Source: Solwaraspora sp. WMMA2065
Lineage (GTDB): Bacteria > Actinomycetota > Actinomycetes > Mycobacteriales > Micromonosporaceae
Direction of reading: 5' to 3'
Assembly: GCF_030345075.1 (NCBI RefSeq)
Contig: NZ_CP128361.1
Coordinates: 5,394,001 to 5,458,000 of the forward strand
Length of the DNA: 64,000 bases
Of the stretch, positions 8,401 through 15,768 are shown in pieces. Each line of letters begins with the position of its first letter. The stretch's first letter is position 1. Made by a program: the position numbers and the translations under genes. The notes beneath the pieces were generated by a model. It saw nothing but the letters and a program-made list of their open reading frames with translations. It was not told where the DNA came from and made no database searches.

Positions 8401-9656
8401 TGGACGTCACCGGCGGTTGGTACGACGCGGGTGACCATGGCAAGTACGTGGTCAACGGCGGCATCGCCACCTACCAGCTGCTCTCGGCGTGGGAACGGGC
8501 CGTGGCGGTGGGTCGGTCCGGGCCGCTGGGCGACTCCACCCTGGCGATCCCGGAGCGCGGCAACGGCGTGCCCGACATCCTCGACGAGGCCCGCTGGAAC
8601 CTCGAATTCATGCTGAAGATGCAGGTACCGGACGGGCTGCCACTGGCCGGGATGGTGCACCACAAGGTCCACGACGAGTCGTGGACCGGGCCGCCGATGC
8701 TGCCGCACCAGGACACGAAGCAGCGCGAGCTGCACCGGCCGTCGACGGCGGCGACGTTGAACCTGGCCGCGGTCGCCGCCCAGGGGGCGCGGCTCTACGC
8801 CCCGTACGACGCGGCCTTCGCCTCCCGGCTGCGGTCGGCGGCGCAGCGGGCCTACGCCGCGGCGCTGGCCAACCCGACGCTCTACGCGCCCAGGGCGGAC
8901 CGCTCCGGCGGTGGCCCGTACGCCGACAGCGACGTCACCGACGAGTTCTACTGGGCGGCGACGCAGCTGTACCTGACCACCGGCAGCGGGACGTACCTCG
9001 ACGCGGTGCGGGCCAACCCGTACCACACTGCGGGGGCGGCGTTCAACCAGAACGGCTTCTACTGGGGGCAGGTCGCCGCTCTCGCCCAGCTGGACCTGGC
9101 CCGCTTCGGCAGCGGACTGTCCGAGCAGGCGCAGATCCGCCATTGGGTGACGACCGCGGCGAACCGGCTGATCTCGTTCCAGCAGGCCGAACGGTTCGGG
9201 CAGACGTACACCCCGGCCAGCGGTCTGTACGACTGGGGATCGAACGCGTCGATCCTGAACAATCAGGTGGTGATCGCCACGGCGTACGACCTGACCGGCA
9301 ACACGATGTACGTCGACGCGGTGTTCGAGGCGTTCGACTACCTGTTGGGCCGCAACGCCCTCGGTCAGTCCTACGTCACCGGGTACGGCACCAACGACGC
9401 GAAGAACCAGCACAGCCGCTGGTACGCGAGGTCGTTCGACTCGACGCTGCCGAATCCGCCGGTCGGCTCGGTGTCCGGCGGGCCGAACTCCAGCCTGCAG
9501 GACCCGCTGTCGGCGTCCTGGCTGCACGGCTGCGCCCCCCAGTTGTGCTACGTGGACAACCTGGAGGCCTGGTCGACAAACGAGATCACCATCAACTGGA
9601 ACTCGGCGCTGGCGTGGGTCAGCGCCTTCGCCGCCGACGAGGCACCGCGCCGGTGA
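5427..9656 (+). CDS. Secreted FG-GAP repeat / CBM4-9 / GH9 cellulase chimera
   Basis: A 1409-residue protein. Residues 1-47 form a signal peptide (RARRR, hydrophobic core, cleavage near AAQ). Residues about 180-225 contain two membrane-like helices. Five FG-GAP/VCBS-type calcium loops follow at about 385, 444, 505, 561 and 618 (such as DVDGDGLSD, DIDGDGDSD). Then come a CBM4/9 domain (about 688-825), a CelD_N Ig-like domain (838-920) and a GH9 catalytic domain (926-1406) with DAGDHGKY (Asp1000, Asp1003), HSRW (His1329) and the acid Glu1386 in NEITINWN. Known GH9 enzymes cleave beta-1,4-glucans. GH9 proteins usually start with the CBM right after the signal peptide; the 640-residue FG-GAP part in front is unusual, and no ribosome site suggests separate translation of the cellulase. 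The start is uncertain (5334 or 5451 possible). Confidence 0.85.
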   Translation: MKSWVLQLMQTLVWLRARRRPLWTYCVALALVVVLVVTGHARPVAAQSASGCEFGESALEAGATGPGEVTLRIGCARDIGSFGVFAERDDDIVAILEFTPARDEAELREILQRQVDDANQARDAGASLSSYLLAKADEFGIGYYAEQDEDIDFDGEIHRMANHLVIVIPQAEVEAAWSWIGVLKKIALALIFFGVWALVEGTCVAFFAPEAPVAAVLCGAFAGFIAGGVRELLSAVFAGKEINSDVWSDVLGTALGGAFVGATLHGAIQLVESTVRPMYAALGKFLRETSLKVWNSLKSLVSHAADMFTAEAADVLRKAVELAARHGIGTFATGKCPGYDPSSGNGTGLGWQELGRMQDGLKRRLDLLDNDNSSGETVSRTKLQYADVDGDGLSDRILVAAAGRAELSQNVGCGEDGQRLWAQRSDAGPIEDILEQFNADQVHFGDLDGDDRADLIAVLEASQSPTGVPMIQAWRSESSISDIRWAAGSQVADNLGFAAAERRFFLDIDGDGDSDYLTVTADNTVSAWENTAWGLPGPADWSRIDGFGHPGQGQGGGKVYFADVTGDGRADLLLVDYVTGGVQAWENVGSPWTSSTGWRSLGTIRMGAPLAGGSGAIFSDLDGDQVADLLLLDSVEGGVDGWRLPRYGSGEQGPGQPGVPTSPEQLPPGTLPAYSGGDPRPQVTGRLIQNSNFTGSFKPWWVNAGMTPKVDGGVFCVTAPASEKPWDVLVGHNSIYLPRGNSYTFRFRVRTSETVPLVVQIAPFDNPNHTTYLVKYPTVTGGAWRTYEYTFNTSFSQEYVLSQVQFRLGGSDQAYEFCMDDVTLNGASYVYQAQRGPAVKVNQHGYLPQGPKRATLVTDAANPQSWTLRRVGGGDVATGQTVPAGFDGSAGASVHLVDFSSVTATGRFELVVGGQASYPFDIRTDLYASLRTDSMRFFYPNRSGIAIDGGIAGAEYARPAGHVASSPGGGDTAVPCQFPQSFMDNWTCDYTLDVTGGWYDAGDHGKYVVNGGIATYQLLSAWERAVAVGRSGPLGDSTLAIPERGNGVPDILDEARWNLEFMLKMQVPDGLPLAGMVHHKVHDESWTGPPMLPHQDTKQRELHRPSTAATLNLAAVAAQGARLYAPYDAAFASRLRSAAQRAYAAALANPTLYAPRADRSGGGPYADSDVTDEFYWAATQLYLTTGSGTYLDAVRANPYHTAGAAFNQNGFYWGQVAALAQLDLARFGSGLSEQAQIRHWVTTAANRLISFQQAERFGQTYTPASGLYDWGSNASILNNQVVIATAYDLTGNTMYVDAVFEAFDYLLGRNALGQSYVTGYGTNDAKNQHSRWYARSFDSTLPNPPVGSVSGGPNSSLQDPLSASWLHGCAPQLCYVDNLEAWSTNEITINWNSALAWVSAFAADEAPRR

Positions 9657-9663
9657 GCCACCG

Positions 9664-10280
9664 TCACCCATCGGTGATTCGTCGCTGATCTGTCGCTGAA
9701 AGCCGGCCGGCCCGCCCGGGAGAGATCCGGGCGGGCCGGCCGTTCAGCCGGGTCCGACGGCCCCTGCTGAGGACCGCGCCCGGCCGGTTGAGCTCGTCCT
9801 TGTACAGCCTGGACCTTGACCGTCTTGCCGTCGCGGTCAGGCTCCTCAGCGTTGATTCCCCGGCCGTGAAGCAGCATCCACGAACGCCACTGCGGGGAGG
9901 GCCAGACCTCCTGGACTCGGAGCCGGACCGGGCGCTTGCCGTCCACGTGGTCGCACTGCCGCAGCGCCACCAGATCACCGGGGCACACCAGAGCTTCGTC
10001 GTCAGGCATCGTCCGACGCTCCGTACGACTCGGCGGACTCGTCCTGGTCGTCGTGCGCGGGTATCCGGCGGTCATCAGCCCGGAGAGATGGAGTACGGCG
10101 CGGATCCGCCGGGCACTACTGGGGTCCCACCGGTCCAGGATGGCGATCGCCCGCAGGAACGGCCGGCAGGGGCCGGGTACGCCGCCGCACCGGTGGCACT
10201 CGCCGGTGGTCGGGTTCGGGATGTGGGTACGGGCGGTCGAGTTCGCGTCGTGGACCGCCCGGGACAGCTCGGGGGACCGT
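9664..10280 (-). pseudogene. Remnants of two small accessory genes
   Basis: Read leftward, the first remnant has HIPNPTTGECHRCGG with a CxxC plus Cys motif and a helical part (ILDRWDPSSARRIRAVL). Its natural end appears in another frame (DDQDESAESYGASDDA, stop overlapping the next ATG). The second starts at ATG 10009 (MPDDEALVCPGDLVALRQC), keeps RVQEVWPSPQWRSWMLLHG, and shifts frame near 9806, where LYKDELNRPG continues one base off. Their style is like the small cluster at 897-2061. The upstream end of the first is cut by the TnpB fragment. I infer both are decaying. Confidence 0.4.
9704..9742 (+). terminator. Hairpin terminator after the GH9 gene
   Basis: A perfect 16-bp stem (9704-9719 with 9727-9742, starting CGGCCGGCCCGCCCGG) with a 7-base loop lies 47 bp past the stop of the GH9 gene. 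Very stable; likely works in both directions. Confidence 0.8.
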
Positions 10281-10281
10281 T

Positions 10282-10567
10282 CGCCCGGGTGGACCGGTGG
10301 CTTCCGTCCACCCGGATGTGCTCGGACTGTGGCCGGATCAACGAGCGGATGGCGTTGGACGTGCGGTCGTGGGTCTGTCCGTGTGGCGGTCACCACGACC
10401 GGGACGTCAACGCGGCGATCAACATCAAGGCCGCCGGGCAGGCGGACTTCAACGACCGTGGAGCGCGGGTAGGACCGGGACCCGTCCCGGCACCGCGCGG
10501 TGAAACGGTAGCCCACCAGAACACCGCGCGTATCACGCGCGGCGTGGCTGGAATCGCCGCCGTTTAG
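10282..10567 (+). pseudogene. tnpB: TnpB (IS200/IS605 family) C-terminal remnant
   Basis: Only the last 90 or so residues of a TnpB remain: RWLPSTRMCSDCG and WVCPCGGHHDRDVNAAINI. These are the four-Cys zinc ribbon and the final RuvC Asp motif of this RNA-guided nuclease family. The first two RuvC motifs and the N-terminal half are absent; upstream DNA belongs to an oppositely oriented gene remnant. The fragment ends with the family's usual short tail and an intact element right end. Nuclease activity is not possible from this piece. Confidence 0.85.
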
Positions 10568-10584
10568 GGCGGCGAGGATGTCAA
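10524..10584 (+). mobile_element. Right end of an IS605-type element with two hairpins
   Basis: CCGCGCG/CGCGCGG (10524-10530 with 10536-10542) and TCGCCGCC/GGCGGCGA (10554-10561 with 10568-10575, loop GTTTAG) are followed by GAGGATGTCAA. This hairpin plus GGATGTCAA is the form I know at the right ends of many IS200/IS605-type elements. The same region encodes the 3' scaffold of the omega RNA in TnpB systems. The istB-like reading resumes right after it, so the element appears to have inserted into istB. Confidence 0.55.
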
Positions 10585-10757
10585 CCGTCTCACCCGACGC
10601 CGCCGAAGGCTTCTACCGCCTCGTTGACGCCGCCTACGAACGCCGCAGCCTCGCCGTCAGCTCGAACCTGCATTACGCCCACGTCGTCGTCATACAGGGC
10701 GACAGCTTCCGGCTCAACCAGGCCACCACCGGACAGCGGGTGAAATTACTGAACTGA
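10578..10757 (+). pseudogene. istB: IstB-like ATPase (IS21 family), C-terminal remnant
   Basis: The 59-residue reading carries SPDAAEGFYRLVDAAYERRS and AVSSNLH, then VVIQGDSFRLNQATTGQ. These correspond to the C-terminal part of IS21 IstB helper ATPases. A family-typical segment of about 20 residues between SSNLH and HAHVVV (the GFDELMPKT...DRLLHH region) is missing, so an in-frame internal deletion is visible. The ATG at 10578 comes from the IS605-type right end, not from istB itself. The ATPase domain is gone. Confidence 0.8.
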
Positions 10758-10995
10758 CCAGAAACACCACCCACGGCGGGGAACTAACTGGCCGCCGTTG
10801 GGGAGAACCGACGGCCGCCAGCGGGACATCCGCAGGCCGCGTTCGACAACCTGTTCACCGCCGTCCGCCCGGCACCCGGCTGACCACAGCGACACCGACG
10901 CGCGACCAGGCGGCCCGACCACACCACGAACCCCCGCCCCAACCCGGAACGACAACACCCGGAGCAAGCCGACCACGTGATCGGCGATTCGCCGC

Positions 10996-11389
10996 CCCCG
11001 AAATCTCCCAGTACCGAAACTATTCAACCGAGCTCAAGACGAGGGAGGAAGGCGAGCGGTACGGGTTCTCGCTGTGCCGCATCGACAGCGCCGGCACGCG
11101 CGACCAGACGTACGACCTGCTCGAAGTCATCCGGGTCGCCGTCGACCCACGTCAGCCGGAGAAGCTGGAGGAGAACCTGCGCGGCTGGGCGATCGCGACC
11201 CTGGCCGGCGGCCACGGGTTCGGCTGCTACCATGCCGCCTTCAGCACTCTCGACGAGGACGACCAGCCCGAGAGCGACCTCGGCAACCTCGACATCAACT
11301 GGTCCGGCTCGGAAGTTCTCGTACCGGGCGAGCAGGGGTTGAAGCGGACGGGCGGGCACCGATGTGGATCGGTGCCCGCCCGCCACTAG
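10996..11389 (+). pseudogene. Orphan C-terminal fragment of an unknown protein
   Basis: A continuous reading of about 130 codons with strong coding character (ERYGFSLCRIDSAG, QTYDLLEVIRVAVD, GWAIATLAGGHGFGCYHAAF, GNLDINWSG). It has no ATG, GTG or TTG near its beginning; the frame is simply open from the IS21 remnant side. I do not recognise the family. It is probably the 3' end of a core or island gene whose 5' part was removed by the insertions. Its last residues run through the hairpin terminator to the stop at 11387. The stretch 10758-10990 otherwise shows nothing. Confidence 0.45.
11349..11382. terminator. Bidirectional terminator after ponA2
   Basis: A perfect 15-bp stem with a 4-base loop (11349-11363 with 11368-11382; core GGGCGGGCACCGAT) lies 18 bp beyond the ponA2 stop on the minus strand. 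It is placed between convergent readings and can serve both. It also marks the right border of the mobile-element island. Confidence 0.8.
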
Positions 11390-11399
11390 ATTTCGCCAG

Positions 11400-13841
11400 T
11401 CAGTCGTCCGGGTTGCCCGGGTTACCGGGACGTCCCGGCCCGTTGCCCGGCCCACCGGGACCGTCACCGTCGCCCGGGCTCGGCTGGGCACCCTGGCCGT
11501 TGCTGACCCGGATGATCACCACTCCGCCCTTGATGGTGCGGCCGCTCGGGCTGGTGCCGGCGGCGGTGCCGGCCGGGCAGGTGGAGTCGACCGCACCGGA
11601 CCGGTCCACCTCGACCTCGAATCCGGCACCGGCCAGCCGGGACCGGGCGTTGTCGATCGACTGACACTGCACCCCCGGGATGGAGCGCTGCTCACCGCGG
11701 ACCAGTTTGCCGCTCGGTGCCTTGAACTGCTGCTTCTCCTTGCCCTTCATCGCGTCCCGCAGCGTCTCGTAGACCGCCGGGTTGACGATGTCGTGCGACA
11801 TGGTGGCGTTGGTGTCGGCCCAGTCCGGGTCGGCCAGCACCCCGGCGACGGCGAGCTGCTTGGTGGTCACCACCATGGTGGCGGTCTTCTCGGCGTCGGT
11901 GGTGCCGGTCTTGCCGGCCACCGGGTGCCCGACGATGCTGCGTACGCCACCGGCGGTGCGGCTCCGGCACTGCGACGTCGACGAGTTGTCACCGACCGGG
12001 CAGCGCGCCGCGTCGATCGCGGCCCGGGCCACCTCGGTGGAGACCACCTGCTTGCACTGCGGCTGGGCGATGTCCAGGCTGTTGCCGTCCTGGTCGCGGA
12101 TCTCCTTGACCGGGATCGGCTTGCAGTACTTGCCGTCGGCGGCGAGGGTGGCGTACGCGTTCGCCATCTCCAGCGGCGTGGTGCTGGAGACGCCGAGGGT
12201 GAAGGCGCCCCACTGGTTGGCACCCTCCGGGTCGGCGGCGAACCGGGCGTCGTTGGAGGCCCGGAAGGTGATGCCGAGGCGCTGCGCCACGTCGACGGCG
12301 GAGGCCGCGCCGACCCGCTCCTGCAGCGGCACGAAGTACGTGTTGACCGAGGCGCCGAAGGCGCTCCACATGTTGTGTACGCCGTTCATGCTGGAGTTGG
12401 CGTTCTTGGGGCAGTACTTGTTGGTGCCCGCGCAGGCGGCCGGGCTGCCCCGTTCGACAATGTACTTCGACTCGTACGGGCTCTTGGCGTTGATTGTGTA
12501 CTCCAGTGGGTAGCCCTTCTCCAGGGCCGCCACCAGCGGGAAGATCTTGAACGTCGAGCCGAACTGGTAACCGGTGATGTCACCGCCACCGGTCAGCAGC
12601 GGGTTCGTGGTGTTCGGGTAGGTGCCCCGGATGCCCTTGTCGGCTTTCTTCGGGTCGCTGGAGAGCTTGTTCTTCGGGTTGTCCGGGTCGTCGAGCTTGT
12701 AGTTGCGGTTGACCGCCATACCGCGTACGTACCCGGTGCCCGGCTCGACCGCCGCCACCATCAGCGCGTGCTTGCTGCCGGTCTTCAGCGCGTCCTCGAC
12801 GGCGTTCTTCGCCGCGTCCTGCGTCTGCAGGTCGAGGCTGGTGACGATGTGGTAGCCGCCGCTCTTGAGCCGCCGCTCCCGGTCGTAGCTGGTGGCACCG
12901 AACGTCTCCTGCTCCATCCACCAGCGGTAGAAGAAGTCGCAGAAGAAGCCCCAGTGGTTCTTGTTGGCGGCGACGCAGCCGTTCGGCGCGCGCTTGCCGT
13001 TGACGACCAGCTCGACGGCCTTGGCCTCGTCGGCTTCCTCCTGGGTGATCGCCCCGGTCTTGACCATGTTGTCGATGACGTAGTTGCGCCGGTCGACGGC
13101 CTGTGGGTAGCCACCCGGCGTGGTCGGGTCGAACGCCGTCGGGGCCTTGACCAGGCCGGCGAGCATGGCGGCCTCGTCGATGGTGAGGTCCGCCGGCTGC
13201 TTGCTGAAGTAGACCTGGCTGGCGGCGAAGACGCCGTACGCGCCGTTGCCGAACGGGGCGATGTTGAGGTAGCGCTCCAGCACCTCGTCCTTGGTCATCT
13301 CCTTGGTGAGCTGCATCGCGTACTTCATCTCGCGCAGCTTCCGGGCGTTGGTGTCCTCGGTGGCGGCGATCACGTCCTCGGGGTGGGTCGCCGAGTAGGC
13401 GATGGCCAGCCGGACGTACTGCATGGTCAGCGTCGAGGCGCCCTGGGTGGTCTCGCCGGCGCCCTGGTTGGCGACGAAGGCCCGGGCGACACCCTTGACG
13501 TCGACCCCGTTGTGCTCGTAGAAGTTGTGGTCCTCGGCCGCGATGATCGCCGCCCGCATGATCGGTGCGACGTCCTTGATCGGGACGTCGCGGCGGTTCT
13601 CGTCGTACATCGCGGCGAGCGTGGTCTTGCCGTCGGCGGCGTACAGGTAGCTGATCTGCGGCGCTCGCTTGACGGTCAGCTCGCTGGGCAGCTTGTCGAA
13701 GGTCTCCGCGCCTGCCTTGGCTGCCAGGCCAGACATCGCCACTGCGGGGAACGCGGCAGCGGCGACCACCACGCCGGCCAGCAGCCCACAGATCAGCAGC
13801 GATGCGGCGTTGGTCAGTGGGTTGTGGTCTCGCTTCCGCAT
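11400..13841 (-). CDS. ponA2: Class A penicillin-binding protein with PASTA domain (PonA2-like)
   Basis: An 813-residue bifunctional peptidoglycan synthase. A single N-terminal membrane helix (residues 13-36) is followed by a GT51 transglycosylase domain with AAEDHNFYEHNG (catalytic Glu103) and GASTLTMQYVR. The transpeptidase domain has GSTFK (Ser429, Lys432), ASVN and KTGTTD. One PASTA domain (about 715-780) and a Pro/Gly/Asp-rich tail follow. It polymerises and cross-links glycan strands outside the membrane. It lies divergent from wblA/whiB4, as ponA2 does in M. tuberculosis. ATG at 13841 is chosen; a longer open frame upstream has no ribosome site. Confidence 0.93.
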   Translation of the reverse strand: MRKRDHNPLTNAASLLICGLLAGVVVAAAAFPAVAMSGLAAKAGAETFDKLPSELTVKRAPQISYLYAADGKTTLAAMYDENRRDVPIKDVAPIMRAAIIAAEDHNFYEHNGVDVKGVARAFVANQGAGETTQGASTLTMQYVRLAIAYSATHPEDVIAATEDTNARKLREMKYAMQLTKEMTKDEVLERYLNIAPFGNGAYGVFAASQVYFSKQPADLTIDEAAMLAGLVKAPTAFDPTTPGGYPQAVDRRNYVIDNMVKTGAITQEEADEAKAVELVVNGKRAPNGCVAANKNHWGFFCDFFYRWWMEQETFGATSYDRERRLKSGGYHIVTSLDLQTQDAAKNAVEDALKTGSKHALMVAAVEPGTGYVRGMAVNRNYKLDDPDNPKNKLSSDPKKADKGIRGTYPNTTNPLLTGGGDITGYQFGSTFKIFPLVAALEKGYPLEYTINAKSPYESKYIVERGSPAACAGTNKYCPKNANSSMNGVHNMWSAFGASVNTYFVPLQERVGAASAVDVAQRLGITFRASNDARFAADPEGANQWGAFTLGVSSTTPLEMANAYATLAADGKYCKPIPVKEIRDQDGNSLDIAQPQCKQVVSTEVARAAIDAARCPVGDNSSTSQCRSRTAGGVRSIVGHPVAGKTGTTDAEKTATMVVTTKQLAVAGVLADPDWADTNATMSHDIVNPAVYETLRDAMKGKEKQQFKAPSGKLVRGEQRSIPGVQCQSIDNARSRLAGAGFEVEVDRSGAVDSTCPAGTAAGTSPSGRTIKGGVVIIRVSNGQGAQPSPGDGDGPGGPGNGPGRPGNPGNPDD

Positions 13842-14236
13842 CAAGGTCACCCAGTCAGGGTACGTGAGGGACTGAAGAGGTCGCCGTGTGGCGCACCTGT
13901 GCATTTCCTGCCGGCTCCGGCCTCGTTGTGCTAAACGCAGAGACCCGTCCGGCGGTTGTGGTCTCCGCCGCCTACTTTCCCCCCGGGAAGGTGTGGGTGG
14001 CGGGGTTTCCCCGTTTCCGCCTCGGGTACCCCTGCTCGGCAGAGCGCCCGGGAAGGGTGTTGTGTCCGGATAAGCGGATTTCGCCAATAACGTTGCGTAA
14101 TCACCCAACTACAGAACATGATGGTCCGGCGAGGATCGCACGGCGGCGTGCTGCGGGGGAAAGCAGCGTCAGCCGCCCGGCTTGCCGACTGACTCCACCG
14201 GTTGCAAGCGGAAATTGCTAGGGGGGACGTGGAACG
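13842..14236. other. Divergent intergenic region ponA2 / wblA
   Basis: A 395-bp region without a gene. It must hold the promoters of ponA2 (leftward) and wblA (rightward). A lower-GC patch at 14060-14125 (CAATAACGTTGCGTAATC) is the likely wblA promoter area, but I cannot fix -35 and -10 boxes. The long leader of more than 100 bases before wblA is typical of wbl genes, which are often controlled at the RNA level. Confidence 0.4.
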
Positions 14237-14533
14237 ATGGGCATGATCGCTGATTGGCCCAGCCTGGCGGCGTGCCAGAGCGGAGACCCGGACGCGTTGT
14301 TCGTGCAGGGCGCTGAGCAGAACGTGGCCAAGCGCATCTGCCGGGGTTGCCCGGTCCGGTACGAGTGCCTGGCCGACGCACTCGACAACCGGATCGAATT
14401 CGGGGTCTGGGGCGGCATGACCGAGCGGGAACGGCGGGCTCTGCTGCGCCGGCACCCGCAGGTGGCGAGCTGGCGCAGAATGTTCGAAGCAGCCATGCGG
14501 GACCGCGAAAAGGTGCTCGTCGCCACCAAGTGA
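14237..14533 (+). CDS. wblA: WhiB-family iron-sulfur regulator (WblA/WhiB4-like)
   Basis: A 98-residue Wbl protein. Four cysteines (13, 35, 38, 44) in the C-Xn-C-X2-C-X5-C pattern bind a [4Fe-4S] cluster. The family turn FGVWGGMTERERR (about residues 55-67) is followed by a basic C-terminal tail for DNA contact. Synteny (ponA2 on one side, paired ArsA ATPases on the other) matches whiB4 in M. tuberculosis and wblA in Streptomyces, where it affects redox response, development and antibiotic production. Wbl proteins usually act with the primary sigma factor. The assignment to this subgroup is from synteny. Confidence 0.9.
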   Translation: MGMIADWPSLAACQSGDPDALFVQGAEQNVAKRICRGCPVRYECLADALDNRIEFGVWGGMTERERRALLRRHPQVASWRRMFEAAMRDREKVLVATK

Positions 14534-14585
14534 TCCGCTGAACCGGGAGCTGTGCAGGACCAGAGGGAGCTGCGCGGGGCCAGGC

Positions 14586-15731
14586 TCAGCCGGCGACCGC
14601 GTGGCCGATCGTCCGTAGCCCGTCGATGTCATGCACGTCGGCGGGCTGCGCGCGGACGGTCGCCACCGGCACCTGCGGGAACGCGTCAGTGAACATCGCC
14701 GCGACTCGGCGCTCCCGCGCCGACTGCTGTGCCACCGCGGCGTGCACCCGCAGCACCCCGGCCGTCGCCGGATGCCCGCCGTCGCGGTCCAGCTCCTGCG
14801 CGGCGGACAGGCTCCGCTCGGCGGACAACCCGGGTACGGCCGGCTCGTGCACCCGGTTGAGCACCAGCCCGGCCAGCGGCATCCGCTCCGCGCCGAGCCG
14901 ACCGGCGAAGTACGCCGCCTCCCGTACCGCATCCGGCTCCGGCGCCGCGACCAGCAGGAACGCCGTCTCGTCGGCCTGCAGGACCCGGTACGTCTGCTCG
15001 GCCCGCTGCCGGAAACCGCCGAACATCGAGTCCAGCGCCGCCACGAAACCGGACAGGTCACTGAGCAACTGGGCGCCGAGGATCTTCTGCACCGCCCGGG
15101 AGAACACCCCGAACGACGCGGTCACCAGGCTGAACATACTTCGACCGCCGGCCCGGGCCGGTGCCAGCAGCAGTCGGAGCATCCGGCCGTCCAGAAAGCG
15201 CGCCAACCGGGCCGGTGCGTCCAGGAAATCCAGCGCGGACCGCGACGGCGGCGTGTCGACCACGATCAGATCCCACTCGCCACCGGCGTGCAGCTGGCCC
15301 AGCTTCTCCATCGCCATGTACTCCTGCGTACCGGCGAAGGTCGAGCTCATGGCCTGGTAGAAGGGGTTCGCGAAGATCTCGGCGGCCTTGTCGGTGTCGG
15401 TGTGCGCGAGCACCACCTCGTCGAAGGTGCGCTTCATGTCCAGCATCATGGCGTGCAACTCGCCGCCGCTGGCCTCCACCTCGATGCCCTTGACCTGCCG
15501 TGGGGTGTTGTCCAGCTCGGTCAGGCCCAGTGACTGCGCCAGCCGGCGGGCCGGGTCGATGGTGAGTACCACGGTGCGCCGGCCGTGCCGCTCAGCGGCG
15601 CGCAGCGCCAGGGCCGCCGCGGTCGTCGTCTTGCCCACCCCGCCGGCACCGCAGCAGACCACGATCCGCACGCCCGGATCGGCCAGGATCCGGTCGACGT
15701 CCAGCGGTGGCGCTGCGTGATCAGGAGGCAC
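14586..15731 (-). CDS. ArsA-like anion-transporting ATPase (Rv3680-like)
   Basis: A 381-residue deviant Walker P-loop ATPase: GAGGVGKTT (28-36) with the signature Lys, an IDPARRLAQSLG switch region, and DTPPSRSALDF (switch II). Unlike true ArsA it has one ATPase domain and lacks arsenite Cys triplets. It lies next to a paralogue of similar size; in mycobacteria the pair (Rv3679-Rv3680) forms a heteromeric ATPase involved in resistance to glycerol-linked and nitric oxide stress. Partner and substrate here are not visible. GTG start; the gene follows its partner by 37 bp and is co-transcribed with it. Confidence 0.88.
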   Translation of the reverse strand: MPPDHAAPPLDVDRILADPGVRIVVCCGAGGVGKTTTAAALALRAAERHGRRTVVLTIDPARRLAQSLGLTELDNTPRQVKGIEVEASGGELHAMMLDMKRTFDEVVLAHTDTDKAAEIFANPFYQAMSSTFAGTQEYMAMEKLGQLHAGGEWDLIVVDTPPSRSALDFLDAPARLARFLDGRMLRLLLAPARAGGRSMFSLVTASFGVFSRAVQKILGAQLLSDLSGFVAALDSMFGGFRQRAEQTYRVLQADETAFLLVAAPEPDAVREAAYFAGRLGAERMPLAGLVLNRVHEPAVPGLSAERSLSAAQELDRDGGHPATAGVLRVHAAVAQQSARERRVAAMFTDAFPQVPVATVRAQPADVHDIDGLRTIGHAVAG

Positions 15732-15768
15732 CAGTCGAGCGTATCGGGGTCGGCCCAGGATCCGCCGA

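Noticed and set aside
9936-10472. A second plus-strand frame of about 178 codons over the TnpB remnant
   Set aside because: The zinc-ribbon and RuvC Asp motifs fall in the other plus frame; this frame shows only low-complexity Arg/Thr composition.
11364-13934. 856-codon plus-strand frame opposite ponA2
   Set aside because: It is the complement of a clear penicillin-binding protein with all catalytic motifs; the plus reading has no motif and a composition typical of antisense of high-GC genes.
13886-14221. 111-codon plus-strand frame between ponA2 and wblA
   Set aside because: No ribosome site, no family features; region is best read as divergent promoters.
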